NCBI GenBank assembly: GCA_022450155.1 | Contig: JAKUQR010000007.1 | Span: forward strand, 82,894-146,893 | Length of the DNA stretch: 64,000 bases | Reading direction: 5' to 3' | From: Gammaproteobacteria bacterium | GTDB lineage: Bacteria > Pseudomonadota > Gammaproteobacteria > Arenicellales > UBA868 | In this document: one piece after another, positions 32,386 to 42,659 of the stretch | Numbering within the stretch: position 1 is the first letter of the stretch | Layout of the letters: every line of letters begins with the position of its first letter | Program-made: the position numbers and the translations under genes | Notes under the pieces: model-generated | What the model was told of the DNA's origin: nothing | Seen by the model: only the letters and a program-made list of their open reading frames with translations | Databases searched by the model: none

Positions 32386-32604
32386 GTGGACATCAAAGGT
32401 ATTAATCAAAAAACAGAAGTCTTGTCGGGAGCTGCGAGTAAACGCGGCAATAGGATTCCGGACTCTGTCGTCGATGTTCTAACGTCAAAACAGCCCGAAA
32501 CTAACGCTGCGAAGCAATCTGCCTGCAGCAGCCCAATAACATCTCACCCCGACCCGACTCGGTTTGGTGACTGGGAACACGCTGGCCGCTGCATAGATTT
32601 TTGA
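32386..32604 (+). CDS. SdhAF4-like succinate dehydrogenase assembly factor (DUF1674)
   Basis: A 72-residue protein whose last 18 residues, DPTRFGDWEHAGRCIDF, match the conserved C-terminal block of the DUF1674/SdhAF4 family (pattern PTRYGDWExxGRCxDF). The first 50 residues are polar and not recognisable, as is common in the family. In mitochondria SdhAF4 binds flavinylated SdhA and promotes its assembly with SdhB. It opens the sdh gene set, 46 bases before sdhC, which supports the call. The start is GTG 32386 behind GCGGAG. DUF1674 is best known from alphaproteobacteria and eukaryotes. Confidence 0.8.
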   Translation: MDIKGINQKTEVLSGAASKRGNRIPDSVVDVLTSKQPETNAAKQSACSSPITSHPDPTRFGDWEHAGRCIDF

Positions 32605-32650
32605 CAGTCGATCAGCTTACATTAATTTCTCGTACCATCGACAATCGAAG

Positions 32651-33031
32651 ATGCCAGTTAAGCAACGTCCCGTCTCACCCCATCTTCAGATTTACAGACC
32701 GCAGCTGCCATCGTTTTTGTCAATTTTGCACCGGGCGACCGGCTTGTTTTTGGTGCTAGGGCTGATGGTTATCTGCATTTGGCTAATCTGTGTCGCACTA
32801 GGAGAGGATTATTTTCAGATATTCAATTCAATCGGATCAACGGCATTGGGGAAGATGTTCTCTCTGGGGCTGGTATTCAGTTTGGTCTATCATTTTTTTA
32901 ACGGTATTCGCCATCTTGTCTGGGACTGTGGTTATGGCTTCGAGCTAACGAGTGTCTATTTCAGCGGCACAATAGTTCTTCTAGTGTCGATTTTTGTTAC
33001 ATTGCTCGTTGTCGCCCGGATCTGGTTTTAA
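32651..33031 (+). CDS. sdhC: Succinate dehydrogenase cytochrome b556 subunit
   Basis: Membrane anchor of complex II that helps bind haem b and ubiquinone. The 126 residues begin with the family N-terminus RPVSPHLQIYRPQLPSFLSILHR, written here in part: SPHLQIYR (9-16) and SILHRATG (24-31), the Ser and Arg that line the quinone site. Three membrane helices follow. The haem-ligand His is expected in VYHFFNGIRHLVWD near residue 76-89. Confidence 0.93.
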   Translation: MPVKQRPVSPHLQIYRPQLPSFLSILHRATGLFLVLGLMVICIWLICVALGEDYFQIFNSIGSTALGKMFSLGLVFSLVYHFFNGIRHLVWDCGYGFELTSVYFSGTIVLLVSIFVTLLVVARIWF

Positions 33032-33061
33032 TAGTTTCGAATAAGATATGGACGGTAGGGT

Positions 33062-33400
33062 GTGGTAAACGATTTAGGATCAAAGCATTGGAAGTATCAA
33101 CGCTATTCGGCTTTGGTACTGGCGCCAGTAATACTTTGGCTGTTAGTCAGGATTATTTTTCGCCCAGAACTGAGTTATGTTGAAGTAAAACAGTGGTTAA
33201 CACTGCCCGCATCATCTTTGCTTTTGGCCCTGACGATAGGTGTACTGTGTTTCCATGCCGCAATTGGAATCCAAGTCATCTTAGAGGATTACGTATCTAG
33301 CGATCGTCTGCAAAAGCAGCTAGTCAATCTGGCCAGGTGGGTTGCTGTTCTAATGAGTGGCTGTGCGGTTTGTACGATTCTTTTTATGTGGACCCAGTAA
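33062..33400 (+). CDS. sdhD: Succinate dehydrogenase membrane anchor subunit
   Basis: Second membrane anchor of complex II. The 112 residues have three hydrophobic helices. [19 protein letters not shown] (9-27) matches the SdhD opening in which a Trp/Arg pair precedes helix one. [15 protein letters not shown] near 65-79 holds the expected haem-side His and the conserved Asp-Tyr. The start is GTG 33062, 30 bases after sdhC. Confidence 0.88.
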   Translation: MVNDLGSKHWKYQRYSALVLAPVILWLLVRIIFRPELSYVEVKQWLTLPASSLLLALTIGVLCFHAAIGIQVILEDYVSSDRLQKQLVNLARWVAVLMSGCAVCTILFMWTQ

Positions 33401-33404
33401 TTAC

Positions 33405-35192
33405 TTGACCAAAGCATACACAATCATCGACCACACTTATGATGCAGTGGTGGTCGGAGCCGGCGGAGCCGGCCTCAGAGCCTGTCTTGGCCTCGCCGAG
33501 GGCGGTCTGAAAACAGCGTGTCTAACCAAAGTGTTTCCGACTAGGTCGCACACCGTGGCGGCTCAGGGCGGCATGAGTGCTGCATTGGGCAACATGGGGG
33601 AAGATGACTGGCGTTGGCACATGTACGATACAGTTAAAGGTTCTGATTGGCTGGGTGATCAAGATTCGATCGCATATATGTGTAAAGAAGCCCCCGCTGC
33701 CGTGATTGAGCTTGAGGGTTACGGAGTGCCTTTTTCGCGGACTGAAAACGGCAAGATCTATCAGCGGGCGTTCGGTGGTATGACGACCCATTTCGGAGAA
33801 GGGCGAGCCCAGCGAACCTGTGCAGCAGCCGATAGAACGGGCCACGCGATATTGCACGCCCTCTATCAACAATCTTTACGACACGAAGTCGAGTTCTTCA
33901 TCGAATATGTAGCACTTGATCTAATCATGCGCGATGGCGCCTGTATAGGTGTTATTGGTTGGAGCCTGGATGACGGTACTTTGCATCGATTTTCCTCTAA
34001 AAGTGTAATTTTAGCGACCGGAGGTTACGGTCGAGCCTATTTCTCCGCAACTTCAGCACATACCTGCACCGGTGATGGCAATGCAATGGTGCTACGGGCC
34101 GGACTGCCTCTTCAGGATATGGAGTTCGTGCAGTTTCATCCAACAGGTATTTATGGATCGGGTTGTCTGATAACAGAAGGCGCCCGAGGTGAAGGCGGAT
34201 ATCTGACCAATTCTGACGGCGAACGGTTTATGGAGCGCTACGCGCCTAATGCGAAAGACCTTGCGTCACGTGACATTGTTAGCCGAGCGATGACCAAGGA
34301 AATTCGTGCCGGTAAAGGTGTTGGCCGAGATAAAGATCACCTGCATCTTCACCTTGAACAGCTCGGGTCCGATATTTTGTCTGAACGTCTACCAGGGATC
34401 TCGGAGACAGCACGGGTGTTTGCTGGCGTCGATGTCACACAGGAGCCAATACCCGTACTACCGACGGTACACTACAACATGGGCGGTATCCCGACAAATT
34501 TCTGGGGCGAGGTGATTACCCAGGGATCCGGTGGAGATGACAAGGTCGTCACAGGTTTGTTCGCAATTGGCGAAGCGAGTTGTGTATCTGTCCACGGAGC
34601 CAATAGACTGGGATCGAACTCTCTACTGGATCTTATCGTGTTTGGCCGGGCTGCCTCAAAAAGGTTGATCGAGATCCTAGATCACCGGGTTTCGTGCCCA
34701 ACAGCAGGGGATAGCGACACCGAAAGGGCGTTAACACGGTTCGACCAGATTAGGCATAGTCAGGGTGACTATCCAACAGCGGCACTCCGACTGGCAATGC
34801 AAAAAGCAATGCAGGATAACTGCGCTGTATTTAGGACAGAAGAGGTGTTGAAAGAAGGTATCGAAAAAATCCAGACTATCAGAGGTCGATTTATGGAGGT
34901 CAGGGTCACTGACAGATCCATGATCTGGAATACGGATCTGGTTGAGACGCTCGAGCTTGAGAATCTCTTGCTTCAATCCGTTGCGACTATTCACAGCGCC
35001 AATCGGCGCCAGGAGAGTCGTGGAGCCCATGCTCGGGAGGATTATCCGAATCGTGACGATGGGAAGTGGTTAAAACATACGCTTACCTGGACCGATGCAG
35101 GCGATGATCCCGTGATAGCTTATCGACCTGTCAGGCTCTCGACTGGCACCACCGAGGTAGAATCGGTTCCACCTTCAGACAGGGTCTATTGA
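33405..35192 (+). CDS. sdhA: Succinate dehydrogenase flavoprotein subunit
   Basis: Oxidises succinate to fumarate with covalently bound FAD. The best start is TTG 33405, 4 bases after the sdhD stop, giving 595 residues that begin [18 protein letters not shown]; an ATG at 33357 would overlap sdhD by 44 bases. Motifs are GAGGAGLRA (FAD), [16 protein letters not shown] (His that carries FAD), HPTGIYGSG and the catalytic Arg region [22 protein letters not shown] and HFGEG...[13 protein letters not shown] read like the alphaproteobacterial/mitochondrial type rather than the enteric type. Confidence 0.96.
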   Translation: MTKAYTIIDHTYDAVVVGAGGAGLRACLGLAEGGLKTACLTKVFPTRSHTVAAQGGMSAALGNMGEDDWRWHMYDTVKGSDWLGDQDSIAYMCKEAPAAVIELEGYGVPFSRTENGKIYQRAFGGMTTHFGEGRAQRTCAAADRTGHAILHALYQQSLRHEVEFFIEYVALDLIMRDGACIGVIGWSLDDGTLHRFSSKSVILATGGYGRAYFSATSAHTCTGDGNAMVLRAGLPLQDMEFVQFHPTGIYGSGCLITEGARGEGGYLTNSDGERFMERYAPNAKDLASRDIVSRAMTKEIRAGKGVGRDKDHLHLHLEQLGSDILSERLPGISETARVFAGVDVTQEPIPVLPTVHYNMGGIPTNFWGEVITQGSGGDDKVVTGLFAIGEASCVSVHGANRLGSNSLLDLIVFGRAASKRLIEILDHRVSCPTAGDSDTERALTRFDQIRHSQGDYPTAALRLAMQKAMQDNCAVFRTEEVLKEGIEKIQTIRGRFMEVRVTDRSMIWNTDLVETLELENLLLQSVATIHSANRRQESRGAHAREDYPNRDDGKWLKHTLTWTDAGDDPVIAYRPVRLSTGTTEVESVPPSDRVY

Positions 35193-35204
35193 CGAGAACG
35201 CGTT

Positions 35205-35978
35205 GTGGCAGATTTACGGTTACCAAAAAACTCTAGGGTGCGACCGGGCCACACCCACAAAGGCACCGGAGGCGCGGACGCTCGAGAGTTTCAAATCTAC
35301 CGCTGGGATCCCGATAATAACGACAATCCCCGGCTTGATATTTATCATGTTGATATCAAAGACTGCGGGCCGATGGTGTTAGATGCGATTATAAAAATCA
35401 AAAACGAGATAGATTCTACGCTCACTTTTAGGCGGTCTTGTCGGGAGGGAATCTGCGGATCTTGTGCGATGAACATAGATGGCATGAACACTCTGGCATG
35501 TACAAAGGCAATCGCGGAAGTAAAGGGTGCGGTAAAAATATACCCCCTCCCTCACATGCCGGTCATTAAAGATCTTGTGCCGGATCTGACCCAATTCTTT
35601 CGCCAACTTGCCTCGGTGGAACCATGGCTCAAAACAAAAGAGTCGACTGGACTAATCGAGAATACCCAAACTATAGACGAAAGAAAACGCCTCGATGGCC
35701 TCTACGAGTGCATTCTTTGTGCTTGCTGTTCAACGAGTTGTCCGAGTTATTGGTGGAATAGTGACCGCTATCTCGGACCAGCGGCGCTCCTGCAGGCATA
35801 TCGATGGATTGTTGACAGTCGTGACATGGCAACCGAAGATCGGCTTGAACAACTAGATGACACCTTTAAATTGTATCGCTGTCACACAATCATGAATTGT
35901 ACTAGCGCGTGCCCGAAGGATCTGAATCCAGCTAGGGCCATTGGGCAGATAAAAAAGATGATCGCTCGATCTCAATAA
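35205..35978 (+). CDS. sdhB: Succinate dehydrogenase iron-sulfur subunit
   Basis: Carries electrons from FAD to quinone through three Fe-S clusters. In 257 residues the ligands are visible: [2Fe-2S] in [13 protein letters not shown] with a further Cys in NTLACT, [4Fe-4S] in [16 protein letters not shown], and [3Fe-4S] plus the last Cys residues in [17 protein letters not shown]. The start is GTG 35205, 12 bases after sdhA. The [19 protein letters not shown] stretch is typical of the family. Confidence 0.97.
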   Translation: MADLRLPKNSRVRPGHTHKGTGGADAREFQIYRWDPDNNDNPRLDIYHVDIKDCGPMVLDAIIKIKNEIDSTLTFRRSCREGICGSCAMNIDGMNTLACTKAIAEVKGAVKIYPLPHMPVIKDLVPDLTQFFRQLASVEPWLKTKESTGLIENTQTIDERKRLDGLYECILCACCSTSCPSYWWNSDRYLGPAALLQAYRWIVDSRDMATEDRLEQLDDTFKLYRCHTIMNCTSACPKDLNPARAIGQIKKMIARSQ

Positions 35979-35982
35979 GAGG

Positions 35983-36249
35983 ATGAGGGCAGATCGGGCA
36001 AAGGTGCTCTGGCGATGTCGTCGAGGTATTCGGGAGCTCGACTCGGTTTTAAGGCCCTTTGCCGAAGACTGCTACGATGAACTGTCGCCGCTAGAAAAGA
36101 CCCGACTGCAGACGCTTCTTGGCTGTCAGGACACCCAGATCCTTGACTGGGTTCTCGGGCGGGAAATACCCGATGAAGAAGGCCTACAAAGCCTGGTCGA
36201 CTCGATCATCCGGTATTCGCAAAAGTCGAGGCTAACCGGAATGGTATGA
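35983..36249 (+). CDS. sdhE: FAD assembly factor SdhE (YgfY family)
   Basis: Small helical protein that promotes covalent attachment of FAD to SdhA. The 88 residues contain the RGxxE motif (RGIRE, residues 14-18) and the downstream family pattern ILDWVLG. ATG at 35983 lies 4 bases after sdhB. Its location in the operon fits its role. Together with the SdhAF4-like gene at 32386 the cluster carries two dedicated assembly factors. Confidence 0.93.
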   Translation: MRADRAKVLWRCRRGIRELDSVLRPFAEDCYDELSPLEKTRLQTLLGCQDTQILDWVLGREIPDEEGLQSLVDSIIRYSQKSRLTGMV

Positions 36250-36339
36250 GAGTCTGGATCTGGATAATAGCGAGTATTGTTTGTGGCATAACCCGCTAAA
36301 GACTGGCTACCCAATAGCGCTATATCCTGATAGACAGTA

Positions 36340-37317
36340 GTGATAGAATCGCCCACCGTTTTGAGATCGAAAATATTTATAGATGGTCAGGCCGGGACAA
36401 CCGGCCTTAGGATCAGGCAATGGACTCAGCATCGTAGCGATTTTGAGCTCCTGACTCTTGCTGAAAATGACCGACGTTCCGTGACAGCACGGCAGGAAGC
36501 CATATCGCTAGCCGACCTCACCATTCTTTGTCTGCCGGACGCCGCCGCTGGAGAAGCTGCCGTCTGGGCACAAAATGCCGGTACCAGGGTTCTCGATGCC
36601 AGTACCTGCCACCGTGTTGCAGATGACTGGACATATGGGCTTCCTGAACTATGTGAAGAGCAACGTGCTAGGATTGGTTCGGCTGATCGTGTGAGTAACC
36701 CAGGCTGTTATTCCTCTACCTTTATTCTGTTGTTGCGACCCTTGATAGATGCCGGACTGATACCAACAGATGTTCCGATATCTATACATGCCTTATCCGG
36801 TTATAGCGGCGGCGGTAAATCATTGATCGAACGCTGGGAAAACCATGATAATGAGTTGGCGGACCTCCAGTATGAAGCGCCCTACGCATTGGGGTGGGTC
36901 CACAAGCACATTCCTGAGATGCAGCGATACACGGGCTTGACGGTCCAGCCCCAGTTCCTGCCAGCTGTGGGTCCGTTTCACAGCGGCATGCGGGTTCAGG
37001 TACCTCTTCACGAAAGTATTTTTTACAACAGGCCCGATGGTGAAGAGATCTGGACACTTCTTAATCAACGTTACGCTGGTGAACCGTTTATTCAGGTCGC
37101 ACCGTTTGCCGGCTTTGAAGCGGTCAGTGAAAACGATTTGGATCCAACTGGGTTTAACGGGAGCAATCAACTCCAAATTCATGTATTTCCGAATCCCGCG
37201 GGGCATATTCTGCTGGTTGGCTTGCTGGATAATCTAGGTAAAGGTGCTTCCGGAGTAGCCGTACAGTGCCTTAATCTGATGTTGGGTCTGCCGGAGGAAG
37301 CGGGGCTACCTGTTTAA
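36340..37317 (+). CDS. argC: N-acetyl-gamma-glutamyl-phosphate reductase, type 2
   Basis: NADPH-dependent reduction of N-acetylglutamyl phosphate in arginine synthesis. The 325 residues fit the short type-2 ArgC subfamily: KIFIDGQAGTTGLRI near the start as the nucleotide-binding loop, LCLPDAAA, and the catalytic Cys in NPGCYSS near residue 122. GYSGGGKSLIE follows. It begins with GTG 36340, 90 bases after sdhE, and appears to be a lone arginine gene. Confidence 0.92.
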   Translation: MIESPTVLRSKIFIDGQAGTTGLRIRQWTQHRSDFELLTLAENDRRSVTARQEAISLADLTILCLPDAAAGEAAVWAQNAGTRVLDASTCHRVADDWTYGLPELCEEQRARIGSADRVSNPGCYSSTFILLLRPLIDAGLIPTDVPISIHALSGYSGGGKSLIERWENHDNELADLQYEAPYALGWVHKHIPEMQRYTGLTVQPQFLPAVGPFHSGMRVQVPLHESIFYNRPDGEEIWTLLNQRYAGEPFIQVAPFAGFEAVSENDLDPTGFNGSNQLQIHVFPNPAGHILLVGLLDNLGKGASGVAVQCLNLMLGLPEEAGLPV

Positions 37318-37541
37318 CCTACACAGCTACAGGATCAAGTGCGCTCTTTAGCTGACAGCCGAGTATGCGATTATTTAGCCCCCCAGGGGAAAGGGCTCAC
37401 CAGTTAGATGTGTTAGAACTTTTCGCTACGAGTCTTTAACGGGTACTGTCTAGCCGTTAGAATACAAAAGGCTTGAAGGCTCGACAAATCTTACAGTCGT
37501 CAGCTGTACACCTCCTACTCCATAGACTCGACTGATAACCT

Positions 37542-39347
37542 ATGCTTCCCAGGAATCAAAAGAACGTTCGCAACTTCGCGATAATTGCCCATATCGATCA
37601 TGGGAAATCAACGCTATCGGACCGATTAATTCAGTTGTGCGGCGGTTTGACTGACCGGGAAATGTCAGAGCAGGTACTTGATTCGATGGAGCTTGAACGC
37701 GAGCGGGGGATAACGATCAAAGCTCAGAGTGTCTCCTTGAAGTACACATCGCGTAAAGGAGACCAGTATTCGCTTAATTTTATTGATACGCCGGGTCATG
37801 TGGATTTCGCTTATGAGGTTTCCAGGTCATTAAGTGCGTGTGAGGGTGCGTTGCTCGTGGTTGATGCCTCACAAGGCGTGGAGGCACAGACACTTGCACA
37901 CTGTTATGCGGCGGTCGACTTAGGCCTAGAGGTGATCCCGGTACTCAACAAGATCGATTTGCCTTCCGCAGAACCCGAGCGGGTGTTGCGAGAAATTGAA
38001 GACCTTATTGGCCTAGACTGTTCAAACGCTCTGTCGATCAGCGCAAAAACGGGTGCCGGAGTTGAAGAGGTTCTAGAGTCCATTGTCTCCTCTCTGCCCG
38101 GGCCCGAAGGCGACGCAAACGACCCCTTAAGGGCGCTCATCATTGATTCGTGGTTTGATAATTATCATGGCACGGTTTCGTTGGTTAGGCTGGTAGACGG
38201 CAAGATTGCCAGCCGCGACAAGATCAAGATCAGTTCTACTGGGGGTGAGCACCAGGTGGCGGAGGTAGGAGTATTCACACCGAAAAAGCAAGTAGTTTCG
38301 CAGCTGGTAGCTGGTGATGTCGGCTATATGATCGCTGGCATTAAAGATATAAAAGCGGCGAAGGTCGGTGACACAATAATCGATGCCAGATCGGTAGGCA
38401 CGGTAACTCTGCCTGGGTTCAAAGAGGAAAAGCCCACTGTTTTCGCCGGCCTGTACCCGGCGAACAATGCCGATTACGACAGTTTTCGTGATGCGCTGGA
38501 CAAGTTGGGTCTGAATGACGCATCGTTGCAATATGAACCGGAAGTGTCGCCAGCTTTGGGATTTGGATTCCGGTGTGGGTTCCTGGGTCTGCTTCACCTC
38601 GAGATAGTTCAGGAGCGCCTTGAGCGTGAATATGACCTTGAGTTGATTACCACAGCGCCTACGGTCTTGTATCAGGTTATAACAACTGAACAGAAGCTGG
38701 TAGGGGTGCAGAACCCTTCCGACCTTCCGGATCCGGCGATGATCAGAGAAATACGTGAGCCATTTATTCGTGCGCGCATACTTTCGCCGCAAGATCAAGT
38801 CGGTCCAATCATCTCATTGTGCATTGAAAAGCGTGGGGTTCAGCAGAACATCAATTACCACGCGAGACAGGTCTTGATCGAGTTTGATTTGCCACTGGCT
38901 GAGGTGGTGTTTTATTTTCATGATCAATTAAAGTCAGTAAGCCGGGGATTCGCTTCGTTGGATTATGAGTTACTCGATCATCGGGTGGCTGATATGGTTA
39001 AGCTTGACATATTGATTAATGGTGATCGGATCGATCCTTTATCCCTTCTGGTGCATCGCGAGCAGGCGAAATATCGCGCACGGGATCTAGTCAGCCGAAT
39101 GCGTAAACTTATTCCGAGGCAGATGTTTGACGTCGCAATTCAGGCTTCCATTGGTTCGAGGGTCATTTCGAGAGAGACAGTCAAAGCTTTGCGAAAGAAC
39201 GTCACTGCAAAATGCTATGGCGGCGACATTACGCGAAAACGCAAACTGTTAGAGAAGCAAAAAGAAGGAAAGAAACGGATGAAACAGGTGGGCTCCGTAG
39301 CCATACCCCAGGAAGCATTCCTATCAGTCCTGAGGATGGGCAACTAA
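37542..39347 (+). CDS. lepA: Elongation factor 4 (LepA GTPase)
   Basis: Ribosomal GTPase related to EF-G that back-translocates or helps 30S biogenesis. The 601 residues include the G motifs [22 protein letters not shown] and NKIDLP, the EF-G-like domains, and the LepA-only C-terminal domain ending near [15 protein letters not shown] at 37542. The 224 bases upstream contain only a hairpin (AGCCC 37377-37381 with GGGCT 37393-37397) without a T-run. lepB starts 1 base after the stop. Confidence 0.97.
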   Translation: MLPRNQKNVRNFAIIAHIDHGKSTLSDRLIQLCGGLTDREMSEQVLDSMELERERGITIKAQSVSLKYTSRKGDQYSLNFIDTPGHVDFAYEVSRSLSACEGALLVVDASQGVEAQTLAHCYAAVDLGLEVIPVLNKIDLPSAEPERVLREIEDLIGLDCSNALSISAKTGAGVEEVLESIVSSLPGPEGDANDPLRALIIDSWFDNYHGTVSLVRLVDGKIASRDKIKISSTGGEHQVAEVGVFTPKKQVVSQLVAGDVGYMIAGIKDIKAAKVGDTIIDARSVGTVTLPGFKEEKPTVFAGLYPANNADYDSFRDALDKLGLNDASLQYEPEVSPALGFGFRCGFLGLLHLEIVQERLEREYDLELITTAPTVLYQVITTEQKLVGVQNPSDLPDPAMIREIREPFIRARILSPQDQVGPIISLCIEKRGVQQNINYHARQVLIEFDLPLAEVVFYFHDQLKSVSRGFASLDYELLDHRVADMVKLDILINGDRIDPLSLLVHREQAKYRARDLVSRMRKLIPRQMFDVAIQASIGSRVISRETVKALRKNVTAKCYGGDITRKRKLLEKQKEGKKRMKQVGSVAIPQEAFLSVLRMGN

Positions 39348-39348
39348 C

Positions 39349-40146
39349 ATGGATTTTGCATTTGCTTTGTTTAGTGGGCTGGTAGTAACCGGCGGGATTG
39401 TGCTTTGGGATCGCCTGCAAAGACGAACAGGCACTGACTTTAAGGATAAAGACACTATAGGTGCGGGATCCAGAACGGCTGGTATTGTTATCGAGTATGC
39501 GCGTGCCTTTTTCCCCGTGATACTGGTTGTGTTCGTCCTTCGATCTTTTGTTGTCGAGCCGTTCAGGATCCCCTCTGGTTCAATGCTGCCGAGTCTCTAT
39601 ATCGGAGATTTTATTCTCGTATCAAAATCTAGCTATGGCATAAGACTGCCTCTGGTTAATCAGAAAATCTTTTCGATCGGAACTCCTAAACGAGGTGACG
39701 TGATGGTGTTCAGATACCCACATGACGAGAAAACAAATTTTATCAAGCGGGTTGTTGGATTGCCGGGCGATATTGTTGATTACAAAAACAAAAGACTTCG
39801 AATTAATGGCAACGTTGTTGATATTCAAAAAGTGGATCGGGAAGACACCGAACAGGGTGCACGACTCAGTCACCAGGTTGGGGAATACATTGAAAGTCTC
39901 GGCAAGTCATCGCATGGGATACTCATCGATGCGAGTCGACGCTCCAGAGATATGATGAGAATAACCGTTCCACCGGACCATTTCTTTGTTATGGGGGATA
40001 ATCGAGACCATAGTAATGACAGTCGGTTCTGGGGATTTGTACCAGAAGAAAACATCGTAGGGCGGGCGTTCTTCGTCTGGTTCAGCTGGGATAGTGTTGG
40101 TGGTGGGGGTGTCAACTGGCCGAGAATAGGAAATCGTATAGACTAG
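39349..40146 (+). CDS. lepB: Signal peptidase I
   Basis: Inner-membrane Ser/Lys protease that removes signal peptides. The 265 residues have two N-terminal membrane segments (about 2-20 and 48-66), the nucleophile in PSGSMLPSL (Ser near 78), the general-base Lys in FIKRVVGLPGD near 128, and the conserved GDNRDHSNDSRFWG near 217. ATG at 39349, directly after lepA. The lepA-lepB-rnc-era-recO-pdxJ order is the standard gammaproteobacterial one. Confidence 0.96.
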   Translation: MDFAFALFSGLVVTGGIVLWDRLQRRTGTDFKDKDTIGAGSRTAGIVIEYARAFFPVILVVFVLRSFVVEPFRIPSGSMLPSLYIGDFILVSKSSYGIRLPLVNQKIFSIGTPKRGDVMVFRYPHDEKTNFIKRVVGLPGDIVDYKNKRLRINGNVVDIQKVDREDTEQGARLSHQVGEYIESLGKSSHGILIDASRRSRDMMRITVPPDHFFVMGDNRDHSNDSRFWGFVPEENIVGRAFFVWFSWDSVGGGGVNWPRIGNRID

Positions 40147-40282
40147 ACTTAAATCTTTTGCCTAAAGACCAATCGGTTATTGAAGTCAGCGAATCAAAGC
40201 ACCTGACCTCATGCTGAAAAACGGATACGAAAAAGTCGAGTTTGGCTGTTTCGAAGGCCATTAACAGTCCAGCATTCCTAAT

Positions 40283-40954
40283 ATGGCAAGCAATCAGGAT
40301 AAGCTTGAGTCAGTAATCGGTTACCAATTTCTTGACTCAGGATTACTTGATCGCGCACTGACGCATCGCAGTTTCAGTGCGCTCAACAACGAACGACTGG
40401 AATTCCTTGGGGATAGTGTGTTGGGGATTATCGTGTCTGCAGTTCTCTACCGTCTTTATACCGAAAGTGAAGAGGGTGAGCTGACCAGAATGCGCGCACA
40501 GGTCGTCAAAAAAGACACTCTTGCACAGATAGCGCGTCGGCTCCAACTTGGAAGCTATCTAAAGCTGGGTGGTAGTGTGGTAAAAGGTGGCGGAGCGGAT
40601 ATCGATTCTATATTGGCCGATGCGCTTGAAGCTCTAATCGGGGCTGTTTATCTGGATGCGGGATTAGAGCAGGCTCAAATCAGTGTAGCGGAAATTTTCA
40701 AGGAAGAACTTGATGCTATTGATCCCGGGTGTATGGCGAAAGATCCCAAAACGGAGTTGCAAGAACTTCTCCAGAGTAAAGGAATGTTGTTACCTAAATA
40801 CATAGTAGAAAGTATGTCGGGTTCTTCCCACGAACCGAATTTTGTAGTCAGCTGCCATGTTGAAGATGACCAGTTGGTGAAAAGTGGAACAGGCCCAAGT
40901 CGAAAGAGTGCAGAGCAAGCAGCAGCGCGAAAATTACTGCGTATCCTCCGTTGA
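40283..40954 (+). CDS. rnc: Ribonuclease III
   Basis: Double-strand-specific RNase that matures rRNA and regulates mRNAs. In 223 residues the endonuclease domain carries NERLEFLGDSVLG (about 36-48), with the acidic Mg ligands, and ALEALIGAVYLD near 114. A C-terminal dsRNA-binding domain (about 153-222) ends with KSAEQAAARKLL. ATG at 40283. The 136 bases between lepB and rnc hold no gene. Confidence 0.96.
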   Translation: MASNQDKLESVIGYQFLDSGLLDRALTHRSFSALNNERLEFLGDSVLGIIVSAVLYRLYTESEEGELTRMRAQVVKKDTLAQIARRLQLGSYLKLGGSVVKGGGADIDSILADALEALIGAVYLDAGLEQAQISVAEIFKEELDAIDPGCMAKDPKTELQELLQSKGMLLPKYIVESMSGSSHEPNFVVSCHVEDDQLVKSGTGPSRKSAEQAAARKLLRILR

Positions 40955-40959
40955 GATAG

Positions 40960-41859
40960 ATGGTCACAGAAAGCTTTAGATTTGGCATGGTAACGCTAGT
41001 CGGCAGGCCGAACGTCGGCAAGTCGAGCATAATGAACAGGCTTATAGGTCAAAAAATCAGTATTACATCGCGTAAGCCTCAAACAACCCGGCATCGGATA
41101 CTGGGTATCTGTAGTACGGATGAATATCAGATCGTTTTTGTCGATACACCCGGAATTCATGAAACAACCGGTGTTGCGATGAATAAGGTTTTAAATCGTA
41201 CCGCTCGTTCGTGCCTTAATGAGGTGGATCTAATTCTGATGGTGGTGGATGCTAGAAGGTGGACATCAGGTGATACTCGGGTTCTGGCTGATGCAGGGAT
41301 AGCTGGAGCATCGGTTTGGTTAATTATGAATAAAATAGATTTACTGGATAAACCGAATCTTGTGCTTCCGAGAATTGATCAGGTACGCCAGCGTTACGAC
41401 TTTGAAGAGATCGTCCCTTTGTCTGCAAAAACGGGGGACAATCTAGACCGCTTGATTACATTAGTGGGTGAAGTGATACCCGAGGGGCCACCAGGTTTCC
41501 CCATAACACAAATAACGGACTCGAGTGTAGACTTTATTGCTGCAGAATTCATCCGCGAGCAGATATTTCGCCTTGTGGGGGATGAAGTTCCCTACGAGAC
41601 AGCAGTAGAGATCCGTAGCTGTAGTGAGCGAAAAGACGGCTTGGTAAGTATTGAGGCACATATTTGGTGTGAGAACAAACGTCAGCGATCTATTCTGATT
41701 GGTGAAAATGGTGATCGATTGAAGACCATTGGTTCGAAAGCTCGAGATCAGATTCAACGCTACTTGGGCAAGAAGGTCTACCTAGAGCAGTGGATCAAGG
41801 TGAAAAAGGGCTGGGCAGACGATAGAAGGCTGCTCGCTAAGCTGGGATACAATAGGTGA
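40960..41859 (+). CDS. era: GTPase Era
   Basis: Essential GTPase that binds the 3' end of 16S rRNA and takes part in 30S maturation. The 299 residues have a Ras-like domain with GRPNVGKSS (13-21), DTPGIHE, NKIDLLD and SAKTG, then a C-terminal type-II KH domain containing IGENGDRLKTIGSKAR. ATG at 40960 is 5 bases after rnc. It overlaps the GTG of recO by 4 bases. Confidence 0.97.
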   Translation: MVTESFRFGMVTLVGRPNVGKSSIMNRLIGQKISITSRKPQTTRHRILGICSTDEYQIVFVDTPGIHETTGVAMNKVLNRTARSCLNEVDLILMVVDARRWTSGDTRVLADAGIAGASVWLIMNKIDLLDKPNLVLPRIDQVRQRYDFEEIVPLSAKTGDNLDRLITLVGEVIPEGPPGFPITQITDSSVDFIAAEFIREQIFRLVGDEVPYETAVEIRSCSERKDGLVSIEAHIWCENKRQRSILIGENGDRLKTIGSKARDQIQRYLGKKVYLEQWIKVKKGWADDRRLLAKLGYNR

Positions 41860-42632
41860 GACTGAGTACGACTATGGCCACCCAACGGTTCCAGAGCCAA
41901 CCCGCTTTTGTGCTACAGCATCGTCCTTATTCGGAAACCAGTCTGTTGGTTGATTTATTTACACAGAAAACTGGTCGAATCGCTGCAATCGCAAAGGGAG
42001 CCCGACGACTTAAATCAAGGTACCGTGGCGTCTTGCTGCCTTTCCAACCGTTAGCTGTTCAATTTACTGGTAAAGGTGATGTAAAAACTTTAACGGGGGC
42101 TGAACCGGCCGGCTCGCAGATCCTTCTGTCAAGAGATCACTTGATGTGTGGGTTCTATCTGAACGAACTGATCATAAAGATGATATACCGTTACGATCCT
42201 TATGAAACCCTCTATACAGTCTACGGGTGTGCACTAGATGAACTATACCGCACGGCGGATGCTGAATTCACGTTGAGAAGGTTTGAAAAAATATTGCTTG
42301 CGGAGGTCGGATACGGCCTTCATCTGCAGCGAGATGTATCCACCGGGTTGCCGATTGAAAAACATTTTGTGTACCGTTATCTGCCTGAGACAGGTCCAAT
42401 TGTCGATGATAATAGTCGGAGTGATGGCGTTCTGATTCACGGCGATGCGTTAATCGCACTTGACCAGGAGGAAATGTTTACTGAACGTGTTAGACGAGAA
42501 CTCAAACAATTAAATCGAACAGTACTCGCAACACACCTGCAGGGCAAACCACTTAACAGTCGTCGAATGTATGCTCAATTGTATCCCGAAAAGGGTTCGG
42601 CCGCAGCACGGGTCAAGCGGGTAGAATTTTGA
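41856..42632 (+). CDS. recO: DNA repair protein RecO
   Basis: Mediator that helps load RecA onto SSB-coated gaps in the RecFOR pathway. The 258-residue frame begins with GTG 41856 in the GTGA overlap with era; ATG 41874 would give 252 residues starting MATQRFQSQPAFVL, which also fits the family. The N-terminal OB fold contains LQHRPYSETSLLVDLFT and GARRLKSRYRGVLLPF. The zinc-finger Cys residues seen in some RecO proteins are absent, as in many gammaproteobacteria. Confidence 0.93.
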   Translation: MRLSTTMATQRFQSQPAFVLQHRPYSETSLLVDLFTQKTGRIAAIAKGARRLKSRYRGVLLPFQPLAVQFTGKGDVKTLTGAEPAGSQILLSRDHLMCGFYLNELIIKMIYRYDPYETLYTVYGCALDELYRTADAEFTLRRFEKILLAEVGYGLHLQRDVSTGLPIEKHFVYRYLPETGPIVDDNSRSDGVLIHGDALIALDQEEMFTERVRRELKQLNRTVLATHLQGKPLNSRRMYAQLYPEKGSAAARVKRVEF

Positions 42633-42659
42633 TTCATTCACTCTAGGGAGGGTAATTCA

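Noticed and set aside
37376..37400. Hairpin AGCCC/GGGCT between argC and lepA as a terminator
   Set aside because: Only five base pairs, a long loop and no T-run; insufficient for a call.
38127..38798. 223-codon open frame antisense to lepA
   Set aside because: It lies wholly inside a well-conserved gene, is basic and low in structure, and matches no family I know.
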